Shown here: piece by piece, positions 1 to 8,859 of the stretch
Layout: each line of letters opens with the position of its first letter
Position numbering within the stretch: the stretch's first letter is position 1
Assembly (NCBI GenBank): GCA_946402065.1
Contig: CAMIVR010000052.1
Location: 1 to 32,702, forward strand
Length of the DNA: 32,702 bases
Direction of reading: 5' to 3'
Origin: an uncultured Brevibacillus sp.
Lineage (GTDB): Bacteria; Bacillota; Bacilli; Brevibacillales; Brevibacillaceae
Program-made: the position numbers and the translations under genes
Notes under the pieces: generated by a model
The model's database searches: none
What the model was told of the DNA's origin: nothing
What the model saw: the letters and a program-made list of their open reading frames with translations, nothing else

Positions 1-34
1 TACGGTGGTGTGGGAGGTCGGCTACTCAAATAAT

Positions 35-50
35 GGGTAGCCTCCTACCC
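35..50. terminator. Small perfect hairpin downstream of comER
   Basis: The arms gggtag and ctaccc (35-40 and 45-50) flank a 4-base loop. On the minus strand the hairpin lies about 50 bases beyond the comER stop and is followed by attattt, so it could end that transcript, but the U-tract is poor. Further small palindromes lie between 53 and 87. The first 98 bases hold no supportable gene; short open frames enter from the left edge and stop within 90 bases. Confidence 0.3.
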
Positions 51-98
51 GATTACTTTCGGAAAGTTTACGTTCGCTAAAGCGATAAAAGGTGAAAG

Positions 99-917
99 CT
101 ATCGTGAAAATTGCTCGTCAATTTGCTGACGCAACCGGCTGAATTTATCCTGGGTCATCGCGAATAGCTCATCCAGGCTCCGGGGAAGCCGCTGGTTGAG
201 TACGAGCAAGCCTTCCTGGGTGATGCCGCCTTTCGTAGCGACCTGGTCGATCAGGTCGTCAAAGTCCAGCTTTTCTTCCGACAGCAGGAGTGCCGTACCG
301 AGCATCGTTTCCACCAGATAGCGCCGGGCCGCTTCAAGCGATAGCTGAGGTGTATGGCGAGTAGCTGCTTGGGCGAATTCTTCCAGCAACCCGGTGATTA
401 GAGCCGGGCCGCTGCTTGTTAAAATCGTTGCCGTCTCCAGGATGGTTTCGCTTACTTCAGACGTTGTCCCGATCCGGTTAAGGAGCTGGATGAGCTGGCC
501 ACGCTGCTCGCACGTAACGGATTCGTGGCAGGCAAGCAACGTAACACCGTGCAGCACTTGCGACGTAACCGTCGGGATGATTCGGGTGACCGCTCCTTTA
601 TACAGTGAGGACAGATGGCGCAGGTCGACACCTGCCGCAACGGAGACGAGGTGTTTGTCCACAGCCAGATGCAGCGAAATCTCCTGCGTATGCTCGTGGA
701 TGTTGTGCGGCTTGGTGCAGAGGAAGAGCAGCTCGGACTGCTGGCACACCTCCTTTATCGTTGCACAGACAGTGACCGGCCACTGCTCCTGCAGCACGAT
801 TGCTTTGGCCTGTGTGCGGTTGTATACGTACACCTGCTCCGGGGCGATGCCGCTTTTCAGAAAAGCTTTGACAAGCATTTGTCCCATGCTGCCCAAGCCG
901 ATGATTCCGATGTTCAT
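99..917 (-). CDS. comER: ComER-like protein, pyrroline-5-carboxylate reductase (ProC) family
   Basis: This 272-residue protein has an N-terminal Rossmann fold with GLGSMG at residues 7-12, which binds NAD(P). A C-terminal helical domain carries the family's SSGPA segment and a KGGIT motif. ProC enzymes reduce pyrroline-5-carboxylate to proline, but the divergent sequence (CTKPHNIHEH in place of the usual VKPQ region, and a degenerate substrate loop) matches the ComER branch better. ComER of Bacillus is encoded opposite the comE operon and has been linked to competence, sporulation and biofilm regulation. No comE genes are visible here, although the left edge is close. The start ATG follows aaaggagc at good spacing. 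The family is certain; ComER rather than proline biosynthesis is inferred from remembered similarity. Confidence 0.72.
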   Translation of the reverse strand: MNIGIIGLGSMGQMLVKAFLKSGIAPEQVYVYNRTQAKAIVLQEQWPVTVCATIKEVCQQSELLFLCTKPHNIHEHTQEISLHLAVDKHLVSVAAGVDLRHLSSLYKGAVTRIIPTVTSQVLHGVTLLACHESVTCEQRGQLIQLLNRIGTTSEVSETILETATILTSSGPALITGLLEEFAQAATRHTPQLSLEAARRYLVETMLGTALLLSEEKLDFDDLIDQVATKGGITQEGLLVLNQRLPRSLDELFAMTQDKFSRLRQQIDEQFSR

Positions 918-1009
918 GTGAAGCTCCTTTCCCTGGCAATGATTGACTAAAAGTATGTGTCAGCAGCAATAGGCTTTTGCCTTGGCGAAGACGGACAGTC
1001 ACATGCTTC

Positions 1010-1039
1010 ATTGTACCTGAGGATGCGGCAAAAATCCAA
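1010..1039 (-). promoter_or_regulatory. Candidate sigma-A promoter of comER
   Basis: On the minus strand TTGGAT (1039-1034) and TACAAT (1015-1010) are 18 bases apart, about 95 bases upstream of the comER start. The -10 is good and the -35 is weak. Confidence 0.4.
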
Positions 1040-1110
1040 AGATCAACGCTCGGCCAGGGGCGGGAGGTGAGCAAAAATCCCGAACGGCTGGACGAAGGAG
1101 CTGAAAACAG

Positions 1111-1138
1111 AAAAATACGGTATCCGCAGATACCGTAT
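1111..1138 (-). terminator. Rho-independent terminator of the YugP gene
   Basis: Arms atacggtatc (1115-1124) and gataccgtat (1129-1138) form a perfect 10-bp stem with a CGCA loop. On the minus strand it starts 15 bases past the yugP stop and is followed by ttttctgttttc. Confidence 0.8.
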
Positions 1139-1152
1139 CGGTGCATTCGTAT

Positions 1153-1836
1153 TTAATCATCGCGAGAGTTGAAGATCATCACGTATTTCACCAGCTCCAG
1201 CAAGGAGATCAGCGCGGCAGCCACATAGGTTAGGGCAGCGGCATTGAGCACTTTGGCGACGTCGCCTTCTTCCGTGTTGCGGATGAAGCCCATTTGCACC
1301 ATGAGCGCTCTGGCACGGTTGCTGGCGTTAAACTCGACAGGCAGCGTGATCAGCTGGAACGCGACCGCTACGCTGAAGAAAATAATCCCCAGCAAAATCA
1401 GGTTCATCCAGTGGAAGATAAAGCCACCGATCAGCATGAGCGGTGCGACACCGGAAGCAAAGTTAACGATCGGGAAGATGCGGTGACGAGCGACCAGCAT
1501 CGGATACGAGACCTTATGCTGGATGGCATGCCCGACCTCATGGCACGCAACGGCGACCGCAGAAATCGAATGCCCCAGATACACGGGATCGGATAACCGG
1601 ACGACGCGTGCAATCGGATCGTAGTGGTCTGTCAGCGATCCGGGAATATGCTCAATCGGGATGTTCGACAATCCGTTGGCGTCAAGCATGCGACGTGCAG
1701 CTTCCGCGCCTGACATGCCGGTGGAAACAGGGACTTCGGCGTAACGATTAAACGTGCCCTTGACGCGGAATTGAGCCCAGAGGGACAGTCCAAACGCAAT
1801 CAGGATCAGGAAATCCATTGGATGAAACCACCACAT
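1153..1836 (-). CDS. yugP: YugP-type membrane zinc metallopeptidase
   Basis: This 227-residue membrane protein carries the zinc-protease signature HEVGH (His99, Glu100, His103), with a first hydrophobic segment at residues 8-22 and further membrane segments around 115-160 and 195-220. Members of this neutral zinc metallopeptidase family (the old DUF for YugP) are typically 220-230 residues long, so the gene looks complete. The cellular substrate is unknown. The protein lacks a signal peptide separate from its first membrane segment. The start ATG follows gaggagtg at 5-6 bases. It has its own promoter and terminator, so it is probably monocistronic. Confidence 0.88.
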   Translation of the reverse strand: MWWFHPMDFLILIAFGLSLWAQFRVKGTFNRYAEVPVSTGMSGAEAARRMLDANGLSNIPIEHIPGSLTDHYDPIARVVRLSDPVYLGHSISAVAVACHEVGHAIQHKVSYPMLVARHRIFPIVNFASGVAPLMLIGGFIFHWMNLILLGIIFFSVAVAFQLITLPVEFNASNRARALMVQMGFIRNTEEGDVAKVLNAAALTYVAAALISLLELVKYVMIFNSRDD

Positions 1837-1929
1837 TATTGTTCACTCCTCTATCTCATGTAAACTTGGATTACAGTATGTTGTCCTACACCATTTTATA
1901 CGCTCATGCATGCAGGAGGTTTCATAAAA

Positions 1930-1958
1930 ATTGTACAATGGTTGACGCTTATTTACAA
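1930..1958 (-). promoter_or_regulatory. Candidate sigma-A promoter of yugP
   Basis: On the minus strand TTGTAA (1958-1953) and TACAAT (1935-1930) are separated by exactly 17 bases, about 95 bases upstream of the yugP ATG. The rest of the 1837-2040 gap is AT-rich and shows nothing else. Confidence 0.55.
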
Positions 1959-2040
1959 TATAAATATATGCTTATATACAAAAAAATCCTCTTTCCTCTC
2001 TTCCCCCAAAGTCCGAAGACAAACAAGTTTTTAAAAGGTC

Positions 2041-2078
2041 TAATAAACAAGCCCAATACCAATGCAGGTAGTGGGCTT
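2041..2078 (-). terminator. Rho-independent terminator of gltB
   Basis: Arms aagcccaatacc (2049-2060) and ggtagtgggctt (2067-2078) pair over 11 of 12 positions. On the minus strand the stem begins 10 bases after the gltB stop and is followed by gtttatta. Confidence 0.75.
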
Positions 2079-2087
2079 TCCGGTTGA

Positions 2088-5000
2088 TTATTCAGTCGAG
2101 ACGGAAGGATCCGCCTGTTCTTTTTTCGGTGAAATCGTAATGAAGTGGGCTGTCGGATCGTCGATCAGCTTTTGAATGCGCGCTGCTGCTTCGTACTGCT
2201 CCGTTGCCAGCAGTTCTTCGCGGTAAGCGGTCAACAGCTCTGTCACATCGGATATACCTTGTTGATCCAGGTCGTACAGAAAGACTTTTGCCCCTTTGGC
2301 AATTCTGCGGACGAGGGCCTGCTTGTCGAACCCGAGCTCCGGCTGCATGCGCACATAGATGACGCCACCGGTCATCCCGGCGCAAATCCACGGGCCCGGA
2401 TCACCGAGGACGACTGCCCGGCCATTCGTCATGTATTCAAAGGCAAAGCCTTTGAGATTGGCGCGTGAACCGATTCCGCCAAGCTCATCGCGCAGCGGCT
2501 CGGCAATTTCTCCGCCGAGGACGACATCAGCGCCGGAGAGGCGGATGCAGGCGCGTGAATCGGCATTGCCCTGAACGATGAACAGTCCTTTTTGCGCCCC
2601 GTAGCAGAAGCTTTTACCGACCGAGCCATCGACATAGGTGCCGTTTGCCCCTTTGGTTTTCAGCACCGCCAAGCGTCCGCCAAAGCTGGTTTTCGCTACG
2701 CCATCCTGGGCGCCGCCCTCGACGCGGATGTTGACCCCTTGCGCATTGTACGCGGCAAGTCCGTTGCCTGGCACGCTGCCCTCGGTAAACGCGAGGGACA
2801 CCTCCGGCAGAGACGTATAGCTGCCGTCCAGGTAATCTTTTACGCGCTCACCGGACCAGCGGCTGCCGAGAACGCGTTCGCTGGAAAGAATGCCGGCAAA
2901 CGTCTCTTGGATCGGCCGATTTGCATTGAAGTAGCGTGTTTCGGCTGCTTCATCGGATACGCCAGCGGCTACGAGTACCTGATCTTCGTCGTTTTGTGCC
3001 TGTACTGCCGAATAGGTGGCGGACAGCGGATGCACGGCCAACAGATGGCCGAGGTCGATTTTTTCTGCAGCGCGAGCTTGAATGAGCAGGTCCGAGCGGC
3101 CAACCAGCTCCTGTGTTTTCGTAAAGCCGAGCGCTGCTGTAATCCGCCGCACTTCATTGCCGAACAGTGTAAAGAACGTTTTCAGCCCTTGTACAGCCAG
3201 GTCGGTCTGGCGTGGCACGAATCGACGCAAGCCTTTTTCATGCGCTTCCTCCATACTGTCAATCTGGGTTGCAATACCGACATGGCACGTATCGAGGTGA
3301 CAGCCGCGGCATGTCGTACATCCGACTGCGATCATCGCCAGTGTGGCGAAGCCGATCCGGTTCGCGCCGAGCAGCATCAGCTTGACGACGTCGGCAGCGC
3401 TTTTTACCCCGCCGTCTGCCCAGAGCTCTACATTTTGCCGCAGGCCGGCTTCAAGCAGTGCGTTGTGTGCCGCCTTGACGCCGATCTCTGCCGGAAGGCC
3501 GACGTGCTGCAGGGCGTGCACGCGAGCCGCCCCTGTACCACCGTCGAAGCCAGACAGCGTGATAATGTCTGCTCCCGCCTTGGCGACGCCGACGGCAATC
3601 GTTCCGATGTTGGGCACGATCGGTACTTTTACGCAGATTTTGGCCCGGTTGTTGGCTGTTTTCAATTCGGTGATCATCTGCGCCAGGTCCTCGATGGAGT
3701 AGATGTCATGGTTATTTGACGGCGATATCAAGTCAGAGCCGATGGTCGCATTACGGGCAGCGGCGATTTTTGCCGTCACTTTGGAACCGGGGAGGTGACC
3801 GCCTTCACCGGGTTTTGCACCTTGGCCGATTTTGATCTCCAGCAGGTAAGACGAGTTGGCCAGCTCGACGTTCACCCCGAAGCGGCCCGAGGCGATCTGG
3901 ATACCGCGAGTCCGCGGGTATTTGCCCAGCATGTCTTTGATTTCGCCGCCTTCGCCGTTCATGCTGATCATGTTCAATTGATCGGCAGCCTCGGCATAAG
4001 CGCGAAACGCCGTCTCGTTTTGCGAGCCAAAGGACATCGAGGAGATCAGGAAGGGCAGGGAATGCTCGCCCACACTGATGTCAACCGTCTCAGGATCGAT
4101 CTCGGACTGCTGATCGTCGAACGCGAAGTCGGCCAAGTGGCGGATCGCGATCGGATTTTCCTTTTCCAGCTCATTGAGCTTGAGCGCGTAGTCAGCATAC
4201 GGAATATCTCCGGAGGCGATCTGGCCGATCAGCTTCCAGACGCGCGGGAAGAGATGGAACGTTCTCGCTTCTTTTGCCTTTTCATCCGAGAAGTCCTCGG
4301 CGCGTTTGACACTGTCGCTTTCCAGGTCAGCAAATGTCGTACCGGCTTTTTCCGATCCGCAGAAGTTGGTGATGGAAAGAACATCGGCAACTTCCTTGTG
4401 CAAGCCGATGGAAGAAAACAGTCGGCCATAGCCGCGCAGCTCGTGAATGCCGATAGTGGAAGTGACTTTTTCCAGACCTTTGTTCAAGGCCGCGTACAGA
4501 TTTGTTGCGGCGCCCGCGCCAGCTTTGGCGAATGCGATGGCAAACATGGCGTATGGCGAGACGGCGTCAGCGCCGGAGCCAATCGCCAGAGCCAGATCAT
4601 GCAGGGAACGGATCGCACCGGAGCGCAGAATGATGCTGCATTGACGGCGAAGATTGCCTCTGGTCGTCGCACGTGGTGCGGTCTTCAACGCTTGGTCAAC
4701 CGCGGAGACGACGAGCAGTGGATCGATCCAGTACAGCCCGTCGCGATGTGCTTCAGAATCGTCGAGCATAAGCAAGCTGGCTCTGCTGTTGACGGCAGCG
4801 ACTGCTGCTTCACCCAATCGCTTCAGGGCAGCGGCGATGCCTTCTTCACTGCGATATGTCATGGAAATAATCGCAATGCTGGAGGGATTGTCGTTGAAGG
4901 TGTGAATCATCTGTTCAAGTGTGAACGCTCCTGTCTCATAAGCTGATTGCTGCAGGGACTGGCCTTCAAAGAGCAGAGGCGATTGAAGCTCGATGCGTTT

Positions 5001-6632
5001 GCCTTCCGATTCTTTGGCAGCTAACGGGGCGCGGGGGCCGATAATCACCCGGGTAGAGAAGTGCTCGATTTCACGATCGCGGTCGATCGCCGGGTTGGTG
5101 ACCACGGCTACGCTTTCCTTGATGTAGTCGGCGATATTTTGCCGTTCTTTGGAAAGCGCTGCGAGCGGCCCGTCATGTCCGAGGGAGCGGATCGGCTCTA
5201 CGCCGTTCGAGGCCATCTGCTCGACCAGCTGGATCTGTTCGCGATCCCAGCCAAACGCGCTGAAAAAGGCATTCGTCGGCTCGATGACATCCGGTTCCGC
5301 TACCGTTACGTCCATCTTGTACTGGTACGTAAGGTGATTGCGGAAGCCGTCAAAGCTGGCTTTTTCCCGGAAGCGGCCCAAGACTGCCTGTTGCAGCTCA
5401 TGGTGGTGCAGCAGCTCGACCGGTTTGTCCGGATGCAGGACTACCCCTACTTTTTCCCCGGGAGCGAGCGATTTAGGCTCGGCTGCCATATCTGTAACGG
5501 GAATGACGCCTTGCTCAGACGAGAAATACAGCGCTGTTGCGCTTTGGACCATCCAGAGCGGGCGCAGGCCGAGAGAATCGACACTGAAGACGCACTCGTT
5601 GCCGTAGCGGGAGACGATGCCGGCAGGTCCCTGGGCGAAATGCCCCCACGTTTGGCGCAGATAGACGTACAGGTCCTGCAATTGTTCAGAATAGTTTTTC
5701 ATTTCGTGGTGAATCGGTGGGAAAACGGTCTCCATTGCCTCGAACAGGCTCAATCCGTAGCGGTTAATAAACGTCTCGATGGTGCGGTTGACGTTTTGCG
5801 AATCACTGCCGCCCTCAACGAGCGGAACATTCAGCATCATGGCTTCTTCTTCCAGTTTGCTGATCGTATTGATTTCGCCGTTGTGTCCCAGGAGCGAGAA
5901 CGGCTGCACGCGGAAGAAGCTGGACAACGTGTTCGTGGAGTAGCGATTGTGTCCTATCGTTACGGCAGATTCAAATGTTTCGTTATTTAAGTCATTAAAG
6001 TACAAGGGTAAAATATTGGCCGCGCCCATTACTTTATACGAGGCTGTGTATTGGTTTAACGAGGCGACGTGGACGTTATGGCTGGCTTCAATGTCGACGT
6101 GCAGCTCAAACAATTTGCTGGAGTATGCAGGTCCGGGAGTGAAGGGGCTGTCAGCAGTCGGGATCAGGGCGATCTGCCAGAACGATGGCTCATCAGCGCG
6201 ACCGTTTTTGCCGAGCACCGAAGAGTCCACGCGATCCTCACGCTCAAGCAAAATATGCAGCCCGTGTTTGGCAATCAAAGCGCGGATGGCGATTTTTACT
6301 TCGGACGGATCGTGTCCAGTCCGCGGGACGAAGACATGGGCGACTGCGAAGCGCTGGTCTGTGGACAGGGAAGCGTCAAGGCCATTCTCCTGCAAATACT
6401 CGGCCCAAAGCGAGCGTGGAATATCGGTCAATACGCCACAGCCATCTCCTTCGCCATCAATGAACCCGGAGCGGTGTTCCATCTGGATGAGTGTGCGAAT
6501 CGTTTCAGTGATGTTTTTACGGGCAGGTTGTCCCGATTTCTCGATAATACAGATAATTCCGCAGCTGTCATGTTCGATGTCGCGGTACCCTTGAAATGAT
6601 TCGAGGATTTCTCTCTTTTGGTTTCTTCGCAT
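2088..6632 (-). CDS. gltB: Glutamate synthase, large subunit
   Basis: This 1514-residue cytoplasmic enzyme subunit transfers the amide of glutamine to 2-oxoglutarate. The order is class II glutamine amidotransferase with nucleophile Cys24 after a 23-residue propeptide (EHDSCGI), a central domain, the FMN-binding synthase barrel (about 800-1200) with its iron-sulfur cysteines at 1105, 1111 and 1116 (plus an extra Cys1108), and the C-terminal beta-helix domain rich in GG and GA turns. The length matches B. subtilis GltA (about 1520). The gene is called gltA in Bacillus. The small subunit gltD, normally adjacent, is absent from the window. The only in-frame start before the catalytic Cys is this ATG, yet the nearest strong ribosome binding site lies about 29 bases upstream, which is unusual. 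A cre site and a candidate promoter lie upstream. Confidence 0.97.
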   Translation of the reverse strand: MRRNQKREILESFQGYRDIEHDSCGIICIIEKSGQPARKNITETIRTLIQMEHRSGFIDGEGDGCGVLTDIPRSLWAEYLQENGLDASLSTDQRFAVAHVFVPRTGHDPSEVKIAIRALIAKHGLHILLEREDRVDSSVLGKNGRADEPSFWQIALIPTADSPFTPGPAYSSKLFELHVDIEASHNVHVASLNQYTASYKVMGAANILPLYFNDLNNETFESAVTIGHNRYSTNTLSSFFRVQPFSLLGHNGEINTISKLEEEAMMLNVPLVEGGSDSQNVNRTIETFINRYGLSLFEAMETVFPPIHHEMKNYSEQLQDLYVYLRQTWGHFAQGPAGIVSRYGNECVFSVDSLGLRPLWMVQSATALYFSSEQGVIPVTDMAAEPKSLAPGEKVGVVLHPDKPVELLHHHELQQAVLGRFREKASFDGFRNHLTYQYKMDVTVAEPDVIEPTNAFFSAFGWDREQIQLVEQMASNGVEPIRSLGHDGPLAALSKERQNIADYIKESVAVVTNPAIDRDREIEHFSTRVIIGPRAPLAAKESEGKRIELQSPLLFEGQSLQQSAYETGAFTLEQMIHTFNDNPSSIAIISMTYRSEEGIAAALKRLGEAAVAAVNSRASLLMLDDSEAHRDGLYWIDPLLVVSAVDQALKTAPRATTRGNLRRQCSIILRSGAIRSLHDLALAIGSGADAVSPYAMFAIAFAKAGAGAATNLYAALNKGLEKVTSTIGIHELRGYGRLFSSIGLHKEVADVLSITNFCGSEKAGTTFADLESDSVKRAEDFSDEKAKEARTFHLFPRVWKLIGQIASGDIPYADYALKLNELEKENPIAIRHLADFAFDDQQSEIDPETVDISVGEHSLPFLISSMSFGSQNETAFRAYAEAADQLNMISMNGEGGEIKDMLGKYPRTRGIQIASGRFGVNVELANSSYLLEIKIGQGAKPGEGGHLPGSKVTAKIAAARNATIGSDLISPSNNHDIYSIEDLAQMITELKTANNRAKICVKVPIVPNIGTIAVGVAKAGADIITLSGFDGGTGAARVHALQHVGLPAEIGVKAAHNALLEAGLRQNVELWADGGVKSAADVVKLMLLGANRIGFATLAMIAVGCTTCRGCHLDTCHVGIATQIDSMEEAHEKGLRRFVPRQTDLAVQGLKTFFTLFGNEVRRITAALGFTKTQELVGRSDLLIQARAAEKIDLGHLLAVHPLSATYSAVQAQNDEDQVLVAAGVSDEAAETRYFNANRPIQETFAGILSSERVLGSRWSGERVKDYLDGSYTSLPEVSLAFTEGSVPGNGLAAYNAQGVNIRVEGGAQDGVAKTSFGGRLAVLKTKGANGTYVDGSVGKSFCYGAQKGLFIVQGNADSRACIRLSGADVVLGGEIAEPLRDELGGIGSRANLKGFAFEYMTNGRAVVLGDPGPWICAGMTGGVIYVRMQPELGFDKQALVRRIAKGAKVFLYDLDQQGISDVTELLTAYREELLATEQYEAAARIQKLIDDPTAHFITISPKKEQADPSVSTE

Positions 6633-6653
6633 GATGCGGCCAGTAAAAACTGA

Positions 6654-6668
6654 CCCTCCACCTCCTTT
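6654..6668 (-). promoter_or_regulatory. Strong Shine-Dalgarno sequence at unusual distance from gltB
   Basis: On the minus strand aaaggaggtgg lies about 25-30 bases before the only possible gltB ATG (6632). The frame between them is open but has no ATG, GTG or TTG; an ATC codon directly precedes the ATG. Spacing is normally 5-10 bases. Confidence 0.5.
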
Positions 6669-6706
6669 GGAAATATTACAGTACTGAGTCTAAAAAAAGT
6701 ATCAAT

Positions 6707-6735
6707 AGAATAACACGAATATTCAGGTGAAACAA
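6707..6735 (-). promoter_or_regulatory. Candidate sigma-A promoter of gltB
   Basis: On the minus strand TTGTTT (6735-6730) and TATTCT (6712-6707) are 17 bases apart, about 75 bases upstream of the ATG. Both boxes match the consensus at 4 of 6 positions; other AT-rich alternatives exist nearby. Confidence 0.35.
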
Positions 6736-6759
6736 TATAGGAATTGGCTAAATATTCAA

Positions 6760-6774
6760 ATGAAAGCGTTTTTA
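6760..6774. promoter_or_regulatory. cre site (CcpA operator) upstream of gltB
   Basis: ATGAAAGCGTTTTTA fits the catabolite responsive element consensus WTGAAARCGYTTTWN at every position. It lies about 25-40 bases upstream of the candidate gltB -35, a position compatible with activation by CcpA rather than repression. The role is inferred. Confidence 0.65.
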
Positions 6775-6993
6775 TACAAAAAAATTTTCTCGTAATTTTT
6801 GGTGGTTGAGTAAATATGAGTAAAAGGCGAAATTTAATCGTGAATTATTTATATGCATTCGTATTTCGTTTGAATGAAATCCAAATTTTAGGCGTTGGAT
6901 TACTTTGGTGTTCGACAGGAGAAAAAATGGAAATTTTCATTATTGTTTGTAAAATGTATATATTATTCATATCAATGAATTTTTATAACAGAG

Positions 6994-7075
6994 AAAGCAC
7001 TCTCCGAGAGATGAATGGCACCCTGCCTGTTGAATATGTCCAACAATCGGGGTGCAGTTCAATGGAGAGTGCTTT
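6994..7075. repeat. Composite long hairpin (three nested helices)
   Basis: A perfect 12-bp outer stem (6994-7005 with 7064-7075) encloses a 6-bp helix gcaccc/gggtgc (7018-7023 with 7050-7055) and an inner 5-bp helix tgttg/caaca (7028-7032 with 7041-7045). On the minus strand it starts 10 bases after the stop of the small gene at 7085-7225, so it may terminate that transcript. The plus orientation is followed by a run of five T. It fits no riboswitch family I recognise. The remaining 6633-6993 sequence is AT-rich intergenic DNA apart from the gltB control sites. Confidence 0.6.
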
Positions 7076-7084
7076 TTGAGCACG

Positions 7085-7225
7085 TTATTTATCCTGCTTT
7101 TGTGCTTTATGATGCTCTGTTTTGCGCGGGTTCTGAAACCCGACGACTTCCATCATTTTCGAGCTCATTTTTGCATCCAAGGTTTTTTCCGGTGCTTGCG
7201 GATATGTTTTTTCTCCCTTTGACAT
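7085..7225 (-). CDS. Small basic protein of unknown function (46 aa)
   Basis: A complete small reading frame starts with ATG at 7225 and stops with TAA at 7085. It encodes 46 residues beginning MSKGEKTYPQ and ending KAQKQDK. It has nine Lys, one Arg and two His and no hydrophobic segment, so a soluble, possibly nucleic-acid-binding or spore-associated peptide is conceivable, but I recognise no family. Support for its being real comes from aggtg-type SD sequence agggtg six bases before the ATG, codon use free of rare runs, its position in an otherwise empty gap, and a strong hairpin 10 bases after the stop. It lies 114 bases downstream of gsaB on the same strand and might be cotranscribed. Confidence 0.6.
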   Translation of the reverse strand: MSKGEKTYPQAPEKTLDAKMSSKMMEVVGFQNPRKTEHHKAQKQDK

Positions 7226-7339
7226 CGCTGACACCCTGCTTTCTCTTGGGGAATAATCGATCCTTCATAGTATGGCTAAATTCCGTCCGGATGCGAAACG
7301 GTAGTTATTGGAGAATGGCATCCCGTCAACAAAGATACC

Positions 7340-8626
<1,287 letters not shown>

Positions 8627-8756
8627 CGTCCATTCCTCACTTTTTCGTGGTTTGCCCATTAATGATACCACATTATGACAAGCAAAATAGGCCGGAATTG
8701 CTGCATATTACATTTTGCCAAACGCGGCTTGCTCATATAAACTTACAGTGGTCAGG

Positions 8757-8768
8757 ATTTTGCAAAAT
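8757..8768. repeat. 12-bp perfect palindrome in a divergent intergenic region
   Basis: ATTTTGCAAAAT is self-complementary and lies between gsaB (minus) and the ABC exporter operon (plus), about 22 bases before the candidate -10 of the latter. It could be an operator, but no regulator is known. Confidence 0.3.
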
Positions 8769-8795
8769 TCGCATCAGCTCGCTTTAGGGTACAAT
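8767..8795 (+). promoter_or_regulatory. Candidate promoter of the ABC exporter operon
   Basis: TACAAT (8790-8795) is a good -10; the hexamer 17 bases upstream (ATTCGC) is a poor -35. The position, 65 bases before the ATPase start, is reasonable. Confidence 0.35.
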
Positions 8796-8859
8796 CGATA
8801 GCGGAATGCAAATCCTCAGGCAGAAAAAGAAAGCAGAACAAAAGGGCGTGGAGATCAGA

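Noticed and set aside
1..98. Possible end of an IS605-type element at the left edge, from paired GC-rich arms.
   Set aside because: Too little sequence, no recognisable transposase tail; only a small hairpin can be supported.
3795..4946. Plus-strand open frame of 383 codons opposite gltB.
   Set aside because: Shadow of a high-GC coding strand; codon phase and composition follow gltB.
6633..6665. Resemblance of ggtggagggtcag...actggcc before gltB to the core of a SAM-I riboswitch.
   Set aside because: Only a short chance match; the remaining conserved blocks and helices are absent.
6816..7079. Plus-strand open frame of 87 codons in the gap upstream of gltB.
   Set aside because: No SD, odd composition, overlaps the composite hairpin; it appears to be open by chance in AT-rich DNA.
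7255..7275. catactatgaagg upstream of the 46-residue gene as a sporulation sigma -10 box.
   Set aside because: No -35 element at the spacing required for sigma-E, F, G or K.
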